A program made the translations under genes and the position numbers. Shown in pieces: positions 6,298 to 10,339 of a stretch of DNA of 10,339 nt (its first letter is position 1; each line of letters begins with the position of its first letter). The notes under the pieces are model-generated. The model was not told the DNA's origin. It did no database searches and saw only the letters and a program-made list of their open reading frames with translations. The DNA is from Firm-04 sp045617625 (GTDB taxonomy: Bacteria; Bacillota; Clostridia; Oscillospirales; Ruminococcaceae): assembly GCA_045617625.1 (NCBI GenBank), contig JAZLJA010000063.1:1-10339 (forward strand), given 5' to 3'.

Positions 6298-8022
6298 ATG
6301 AGCAAGAATGATGAAAAGAATCTGACCCCGCAGCCCGATGAGGAAACCGCAGAGGTCATCGACGAGACCGCAGAGGTGCTCGAAGAAGCTGCTGCCGGAA
6401 TCATCGCGGCGGATGTGGAAAACCCTGCTGAAGATGCAAAAGCTGATAAAAAGCAGAAGCGGATGCGCACGCCGGAAGAAGAAAAGGAACGTGCGCTCAA
6501 CAAGGTCAAGCGCAGAAAGAAATTCAAGTACGGCGCACTGGCAGCAATCATCACTGTGGTGGTGATCGCCGTGATCGTTCTCATCAACATCATCTGCGGC
6601 GTGCTCGATGACCGCTTCAACTGGAATATCGACCTCACTTCCAGCGGACTTTATGAGATCTCCGACGAGACTGTGGGATATCTCAATCAACTGAATTCCG
6701 ATATCGACATGGTTGTGATGGCAGAGGAGAAGTACTTCCTTGAAAACACCAAGCTGAAGGTGGTCGCTGAGACGCTCAACCGCTTCAAGGCGGAATCAAA
6801 CGGCAAGATCAAGGTGCAGTATGTTGACCTGACCAAGAATCCTGACGTTGTCAAGAAGTACACCGAAAACTATAACGGCGAATTCACACAGGGCGACGTC
6901 GTGGTCGCAAGCGGCGATTTGCAGCGCGTGGTGCCGTTCAATGAGATCATCCGCACCAATCAGTCGATCGACTATACCACGTATCAGTATGTGTATGATT
7001 ATACTTTTGTCGGTGAGAAATCGCTGCTTTCCGCGATCATGGGCGTCACTGACCTGAACCCTGTCTCCGTGGCTGTGATCGACAAGGCGAACGGCGAGCA
7101 GATCAGCTATCAGTACGAAGTATACAGTGTGCAGCGTATCAACGAACTGCTCGAAAAGAACAACTATCAGATCACCGAACTGGACATCGCCACCGATGAA
7201 CTGAGCCCCGCAGCTTACGATATGGCTGTGCTTTGTGCGCCGTATAACGATCTGACCGAGGCACAGATCGACAAGCTCAACAAATTCCTCAACAACGACG
7301 GCAAGTACGGCAAACAGCTTGTTTACTTCGCAAGCGTCTATCAGACCGAAACACCCAAGCTGGACGACTTCCTTGCGACATGGGGCCTTGCCGTGAGCGA
7401 CAACATCGCTTACGAGGGCGATGCTTCCAAGGCGCAGTATGTCAACCTTGCACTCGGCATGATGCAGCAGATCCCGATCGCAACTGTGGCGGCTGATGAA
7501 AAGTATAACACCGCAGCAATGGGCAGCAAGCTTCCGGTCATCGCTCCGCTGTGCCGCCCGATCGAACGTCTCTATGAGATGAACTCCGGCAGAACCACCG
7601 TGCCGCTGCTGCAATCTTCCGATACCGCATTCCTTTATCCGATCGGCGCAGATGCGGACAGCTTTGATCAGGCATCTGCGAAAACAGGCACCTTTGACCT
7701 CGCCGTTTACGGCACACAGAACTTCCTCATCGACAATGTGGAAGTCACCAGTACCGTTGTGGCGTTCGGTTCGATGTGGATGCTCGATTACTATGTCGCA
7801 AGCTCCTCCTCGTATTACAACGCAGACTATTTTGTCACGCTGATGAATGGTCTGGCAGGCAAGGAGAATATGATCACGATTGCTGAGAAATCGCTGAACG
7901 ATACGACCATCACCGTCACCGACGGTCAGGTCAGCACAGTCCGTACAGTTGTGATCTTCGTGCTGCCGCTGGCAGTCGCACTGCTTGGCGCGTTTATCGT
8001 GATAAGGAGAAGAAACGGATGA
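6298..8022 (+). CDS. GldG-like ABC transporter auxiliary membrane protein
   Basis: A 574-residue auxiliary subunit of the GldG type (family formerly described as the ABC transport auxiliary component of gliding motility). Residues 1-60 are an acidic cytoplasmic extension rich in Glu and Ala, and residues 61-77 are strongly basic. TM1 is at about 79-101. Directly after it, NWNIDLTSSGLYEISDETVGYLNQL (109-132) corresponds to the conserved start of GldG-like proteins, where a TxxxxYxLSxxT pattern follows the first helix. The large part from 105 to 548 should be extracytoplasmic. TM2 (about 549-569) ends in RRRNG, so both ends face the cytoplasm. The start ATG 6298 has AGGAGG at 6282-6287. The stop overlaps the next start (ATGA). 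In Bacteroidetes GldG works with GldA and GldF, but here the role is unknown. The extracytoplasmic domain has a fold related to sugar-processing or ThuA-like domains in some relatives, which I cannot confirm here. Confidence 0.85.
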   Translation: MSKNDEKNLTPQPDEETAEVIDETAEVLEEAAAGIIAADVENPAEDAKADKKQKRMRTPEEEKERALNKVKRRKKFKYGALAAIITVVVIAVIVLINIICGVLDDRFNWNIDLTSSGLYEISDETVGYLNQLNSDIDMVVMAEEKYFLENTKLKVVAETLNRFKAESNGKIKVQYVDLTKNPDVVKKYTENYNGEFTQGDVVVASGDLQRVVPFNEIIRTNQSIDYTTYQYVYDYTFVGEKSLLSAIMGVTDLNPVSVAVIDKANGEQISYQYEVYSVQRINELLEKNNYQITELDIATDELSPAAYDMAVLCAPYNDLTEAQIDKLNKFLNNDGKYGKQLVYFASVYQTETPKLDDFLATWGLAVSDNIAYEGDASKAQYVNLALGMMQQIPIATVAADEKYNTAAMGSKLPVIAPLCRPIERLYEMNSGRTTVPLLQSSDTAFLYPIGADADSFDQASAKTGTFDLAVYGTQNFLIDNVEVTSTVVAFGSMWMLDYYVASSSSYYNADYFVTLMNGLAGKENMITIAEKSLNDTTITVTDGQVSTVRTVVIFVLPLAVALLGAFIVIRRRNG

Positions 8023-9524
8023 ACAGAACAGTCAAAGGCATCATCGCGGGCTGCGGCGCGCTGGTGGTGCTGGGCGGCGGGCTTGCCGTTCTGGAACTCA
8101 CAAAACCCACAGGCACAGAGGAATCCTCTGCGCCTGCGGATAACTGTGTGGAGCTTTGGGATGTGGAAAGCGATGATATCAGCAAAATCATCGTCAAGCA
8201 TCCCGATGGCGAAACTTATACCGTCAACCGTAAAATGGAACAGGTCGAGGATACGGATATGGACGGCAACACCTATATGAAGGATGTTGCAAACTATTAT
8301 CTCGAAGGCTATGAGAAGCTCCCGATGAATACCATCACGATCCGTACCCTTGCCACCCGAAACGCTTATCTTTCCACAAGCGATACCGTGCAGACCGATA
8401 CGCCCGAAAGTGATCTGGCAAAGTACGGGCTCGACAAGCCGATCGAAGTCACCATGAAGGTGGACGGCTCTGACGATATTTGCTTTTTGCTCGGAAACAA
8501 TGCACCCAACGGTTCGCAAACGTATTTCTGCACGGCAGACGATAAGAAAACCGTGTATGTCGTGGCACTGAACAACGCGGAGCCTTATCAGTATGATATG
8601 CTGTTCTATCTCGGCACGCAGCTGACAGAAGAACAGGCTGATGACGATGAGCGTATCGTGGAACAGGTGCGCGTGGAACGGAAAGATTTGGATTACGATT
8701 TCGTGTTCAAGTATGATGATGCCTATCATCTGACCGCAACGGGCGGTTCTTCGGCGGTTCACATCATGGAAGAACCCGTGCGCTGCCTGCTCAATGCGGA
8801 AAAATCCGCCGATGCGACACACGGGATGTTCGGTCTGACTGCCGTTGAGGTGCTGACACCGTTCCCCACTGAGGAGGATATGGCGAAAGCCGGACTTGAT
8901 GATCCGTTTGTCCGCGTGACAATGAATCTTGACGACGGGACCGAAGCCGTGTTCCGTATGGGCAATACCTATGAGGCACAGCTGGACGGCGGTCTGACCG
9001 AAACACGCTACTATGCATATTATGACGGCATCGAATGCATCTATGGTTTTTCACCCAACGGCGTCATCTATGACGACATGAAGCCCGAGGATCTGACCTC
9101 GAAAATGATCGTTGAGACCTATGTCTGGGATATCGGCAGACTGACTTATACCGCCGGCGATCTGACGCTCGATTTCAAGGGCAGCGGTTCCTCTGACGAT
9201 GATTATGTCGTCACCCTCAACGGCGAGACAACCGAAACCGAGCGGTTCCGTGTGCTGTACACCTATCTGCTGAAGGCGGCTGCCGAGGATCTGGTGCTGG
9301 AGGATGTTACTCCCCCCGCTCAGCCGATGGCAGCGGTGCGTCTGGAACGTCAGGACGGCAAACGAACCTATGATTTCAAGTTCTATGATGCAGGCGGCAT
9401 GAAAGCATATATTGCCGTCGATGATGAAATCGTCTTCAAATGCCGTAAGAGTTATGTGGAGACACTCATTACGAATATGAAGATGTATGACGAAACCGAC
9501 AAGGACTTTATCATGACATGGTAA
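8019..9524 (+). CDS. DUF4340 domain-containing membrane-anchored protein
   Basis: A 501-residue protein with an N-terminal membrane anchor (about residues 7-27, after MNRTVKG) and a large extracytoplasmic region. It matches the DUF4340 pattern, in which a short strand-rich segment is followed by a block like DLAKYGLDKPIEVTMKVDG with a later LLGNNAPNG. That block occurs at 132-165 and again, diverged, at 287-326 (DMAKAGLDDPFVRVTMNLDD, then FRMGN), so two copies are present. DUF4340 proteins commonly lie next to GldG-like genes, and the family has no established biochemical function. ATG 8019 overlaps the GldG-like stop by four bases (ATGA) and has AGGAG at 8005-8009, so the two products are probably made in similar amounts. 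A cysteine at position 12 follows I-A-G, but too little hydrophobic sequence precedes it for a lipoprotein signal. No catalytic motif is apparent; a structural or binding role with the transporter is inferred. Confidence 0.85.
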   Translation: MNRTVKGIIAGCGALVVLGGGLAVLELTKPTGTEESSAPADNCVELWDVESDDISKIIVKHPDGETYTVNRKMEQVEDTDMDGNTYMKDVANYYLEGYEKLPMNTITIRTLATRNAYLSTSDTVQTDTPESDLAKYGLDKPIEVTMKVDGSDDICFLLGNNAPNGSQTYFCTADDKKTVYVVALNNAEPYQYDMLFYLGTQLTEEQADDDERIVEQVRVERKDLDYDFVFKYDDAYHLTATGGSSAVHIMEEPVRCLLNAEKSADATHGMFGLTAVEVLTPFPTEEDMAKAGLDDPFVRVTMNLDDGTEAVFRMGNTYEAQLDGGLTETRYYAYYDGIECIYGFSPNGVIYDDMKPEDLTSKMIVETYVWDIGRLTYTAGDLTLDFKGSGSSDDDYVVTLNGETTETERFRVLYTYLLKAAAEDLVLEDVTPPAQPMAAVRLERQDGKRTYDFKFYDAGGMKAYIAVDDEIVFKCRKSYVETLITNMKMYDETDKDFIMTW

Positions 9525-9554
9525 GTCCCGAAAATCAGAAAAGGGGCGAATGAT

Positions 9555-9833
9555 ATGAGCGAACAAATCATGACCTATAAATCCCGACCCGTGGTGCGCT
9601 GCGGCAAGACCATTTATTACGGCAGCATGGCAAGCCCGTTTGTCGTGATGATGAATGTCCTCAAAGAGGAAACGCAGAACGATGTTCCGACTGCAACTGC
9701 AATCAAGTGCTATCTGATGAAAACAGATAAGAGCCTCAATCCGATGCAGGCAATCACCCAGCAGAGCGAGAAAAATTCGCTTTATGATGCACTGGAACTC
9801 GCAGCAGCATGGCTCAACCGCGAAAAGTGCTGA
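9555..9833 (+). CDS. Small protein of unknown function at the end of the transporter operon
   Basis: A 92-residue protein that I do not recognise. ATG 9555 has a good ribosome binding site (AAGGGG, 9541-9546, 8-base gap) and starts 30 bases after the DUF4340 gene. Visible features are a conserved-looking N-terminal strand pair, YKSRPVVRCGKTIYYGSM (residues 8-25), a hydrophobic segment FVVMMNVL (29-36) too short to span a membrane, and a C-terminal helix LYDALELAAAWLNREK (76-91). No signal peptide or membrane helix is seen, so it is probably cytoplasmic. The cysteines (C16, C52, C92) are scattered and do not form a metal-binding pattern. Because the terminator lies only 33 bases after its stop, it belongs to the transporter transcript. 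Whether it works with the transporter or is a passenger cannot be said. Confidence 0.75.
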   Translation: MSEQIMTYKSRPVVRCGKTIYYGSMASPFVVMMNVLKEETQNDVPTATAIKCYLMKTDKSLNPMQAITQQSEKNSLYDALELAAAWLNREKC

Positions 9834-9866
9834 GATACATCCCTTTGAATCTTATGTGAAACCACA

Positions 9867-9901
9867 AAAAGACCGTCCTGTATTGCGCAGGACGGTCTTT
9901 T
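9867..9901 (+). terminator. Strong bidirectional rho-independent terminator
   Basis: AAAAGACCGTCCTG (9867-9880) and CAGGACGGTCTTTT (9888-9901) form a perfect 14-bp stem with a 7-base loop (TATTGCG). The GC-rich core is flanked by an A-run on the left and a T-run on the right, so it can terminate transcription in both directions. It lies 33 bases after the last gene of the transporter operon and marks its 3' end. The symmetry suggests it may also stop transcription arriving from the right. Confidence 0.93.
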
Positions 9902-9920
9902 CAGTTTGGGGAGATAGTAT

Positions 9921-10062
9921 GTGGGAACCCCTTAATAGGGTTCCCACACCCTCCTGATTATTTTGGACGATGGAGTGTTTCGCGCTCTGCGGAGCGCGAC
10001 TTAGGGCTCTGCCCTAAGAACCTGCAAGCTTTTGAAAAAGCTTGACCAAAACTTTCGATATA
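9921..10062. repeat. Structured direct repeat, copy 1 (142 bp)
   Basis: This copy is identical to 10198-10339 except at three positions (9964, 9996 and 10023). It contains four consecutive inverted repeats: GTGGGAACCC/GGGTTCCCAC (9921-9930 and 9938-9947, 10 bp); TCGCGCTC/GAGCGCGA (9980-9987 and 9992-9999, 8 bp, 4-base loop); CTTAGGGC/GCCCTAAG (10000-10007 and 10011-10018, 8 bp, 3-base loop); and CAAGCTTT/AAAGCTTG (10025-10032 and 10037-10044, 8 bp with TGAA loop). The last three hairpins are almost back to back. There is no open frame of note and no transposase. It resembles the dispersed intergenic palindromic elements of clostridial genomes rather than an insertion sequence; the family is not identified. 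Confidence 0.9.
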
Positions 10063-10197
10063 GACGCCGTATATAATAGGATTCCAAAGGGTCAGTGACC
10101 CTTTTTGGCAGGGTTTGGGGACGGAGCCCCCATTACATTCGCCGCAGGCTCAACTGCTTTGAAATTCGATTCCGCTCTGTGCCTTACAGCTAGGGCG
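10063..10197. other. Non-coding spacer between the two repeats, with further inverted repeats
   Basis: A stretch of 135 bases with no credible gene. AAAGGGTC (10086-10093) and GACCCTTT (10097-10104) form an 8-bp hairpin with an AGT loop, followed by two more T (10105-10106), weakly terminator-like. TGGGG (10116-10120) and CCCCA (10128-10132) form a smaller stem. The style matches the repeats on either side, so this spacer may be part of a 277-base repeat unit whose second copy continues beyond the window. A perfect TATAAT at 10072-10077 has no properly spaced -35 box. Confidence 0.5.
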
Positions 10198-10339
10198 GTG
10201 GGAACCCCTTAATAGGGTTCCCACACCCTCCTGATTATTTGGGACGATGGAGTGTTTCGCGCTCTGCGGAGCACGACTTAGGGCTCTGCCCTAAGAACCC
10301 GCAAGCTTTTGAAAAAGCTTGACCAAAACTTTCGATATA
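10198..10339. repeat. Structured direct repeat, copy 2 (142 bp, reaches window edge)
   Basis: This is the same orientation and length as copy 1, offset by 277 bases, with three substitutions and no gaps. The four hairpins fall at 10198-10224, 10257-10276, 10277-10295 and 10302-10321. In the second hairpin the substitution at 10273 (A instead of G) breaks one C-G pair when read on the + strand, but would leave a G-U pair in a - strand transcript. The other two substitutions (10241 and 10300) are outside the stems. The identity extends to the last base of the window, so the right end of the repeat is not defined. Confidence 0.9.

Noticed and set aside
5662..6690. Long open frame on the - strand, antisense to the permease and GldG-like genes
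   Set aside because: Its composition (many His, Asp, Glu, Gln and Cys without a recognisable domain) is that expected from the complement of real genes with biased third positions. Similar antisense frames at 6796-7614, 7926-8822 and 2501-3202 were rejected for the same reason.
8037..8060. Lipoprotein signal (I-A-G-C) in the DUF4340 protein
   Set aside because: Only a few hydrophobic residues precede Cys12 and the hydrophobic stretch continues well past it, which fits an uncleaved anchor rather than a lipobox.
10072..10077. Consensus TATAAT between the repeats as a promoter
   Set aside because: The only -35-like hexamer, TTGACC at 10042-10047, is 24 bases away, too far for a normal promoter.
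10160..10185. T-loop-like TTCGATTCC suggesting a tRNA fragment
   Set aside because: The flanking bases do not form a 5-bp T stem and no acceptor, anticodon or D arm can be folded around it.
9921..10339. CRISPR array or insertion sequence
   Set aside because: Only two long repeats with a 135-base spacer are present, unlike CRISPR units, and there is no transposase or terminal inverted repeat bounding the segment.

Overview
The window looks like a piece of a chromosome from a Gram-positive anaerobic Clostridia member, most plausibly a Ruminococcus-like Oscillospiraceae species. The basis is the infB-rbfA-nrnA-truB-ribF gene order typical of Firmicutes, strong AGGAGG-type ribosome binding sites before nearly every gene, a moderate GC content, and protein sequences of clostridial type. 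The genus is inference; no rRNA or other marker is present. All genes are on the + strand.

Region 1 (1-4461) is a translation and RNA-metabolism operon. It holds the 3' end of infB (initiation factor IF-2), a small acidic protein of unknown function inserted between infB and rbfA, rbfA (30S maturation factor), nrnA (DHH-family nano-RNase / pAp phosphatase), truB (tRNA pseudouridine-55 synthase) and ribF (riboflavin kinase / FAD synthetase). The last three genes are tightly packed: nrnA and truB overlap by 7 bases, and ribF starts 8 bases after truB, with its ribosome binding site lying in the truB stop region. A possible 13-codon leader peptide ends exactly at the nrnA start.

Region 2 (4462-4564) is a short AT-rich spacer with a weak promoter candidate and three inverted repeats, probably the control region of the next operon.

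Region 3 (4565-9833) is a four- or five-gene envelope operon: a GldA/NatA-type ABC ATPase, an ABC-2 type permease of six membrane segments, a GldG-like auxiliary protein anchored at both ends with a large extracytoplasmic part, a DUF4340 protein with an N-terminal membrane anchor, and a 92-residue protein of unknown function. The genes are coupled by TAATG and ATGA overlaps or short gaps. In Bacteroidetes the homologous GldA-GldF-GldG complex is tied to gliding motility. In a clostridial organism the substrate is unknown, so this is the least understood protein system in the window. The operon ends at a strong bidirectional rho-independent terminator (9867-9901).

Region 4 (9902-10339) is non-coding. 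It holds two near-identical 142-bp direct repeats (3 mismatches by hand alignment), each able to fold into four successive hairpins, separated by a 135-bp spacer with further inverted repeats. The second copy runs to the window edge, so the true unit may be longer (period 277). This structured repeat is the most unusual DNA-level signal in the window. No transposase, CRISPR array, tRNA or rRNA was seen.
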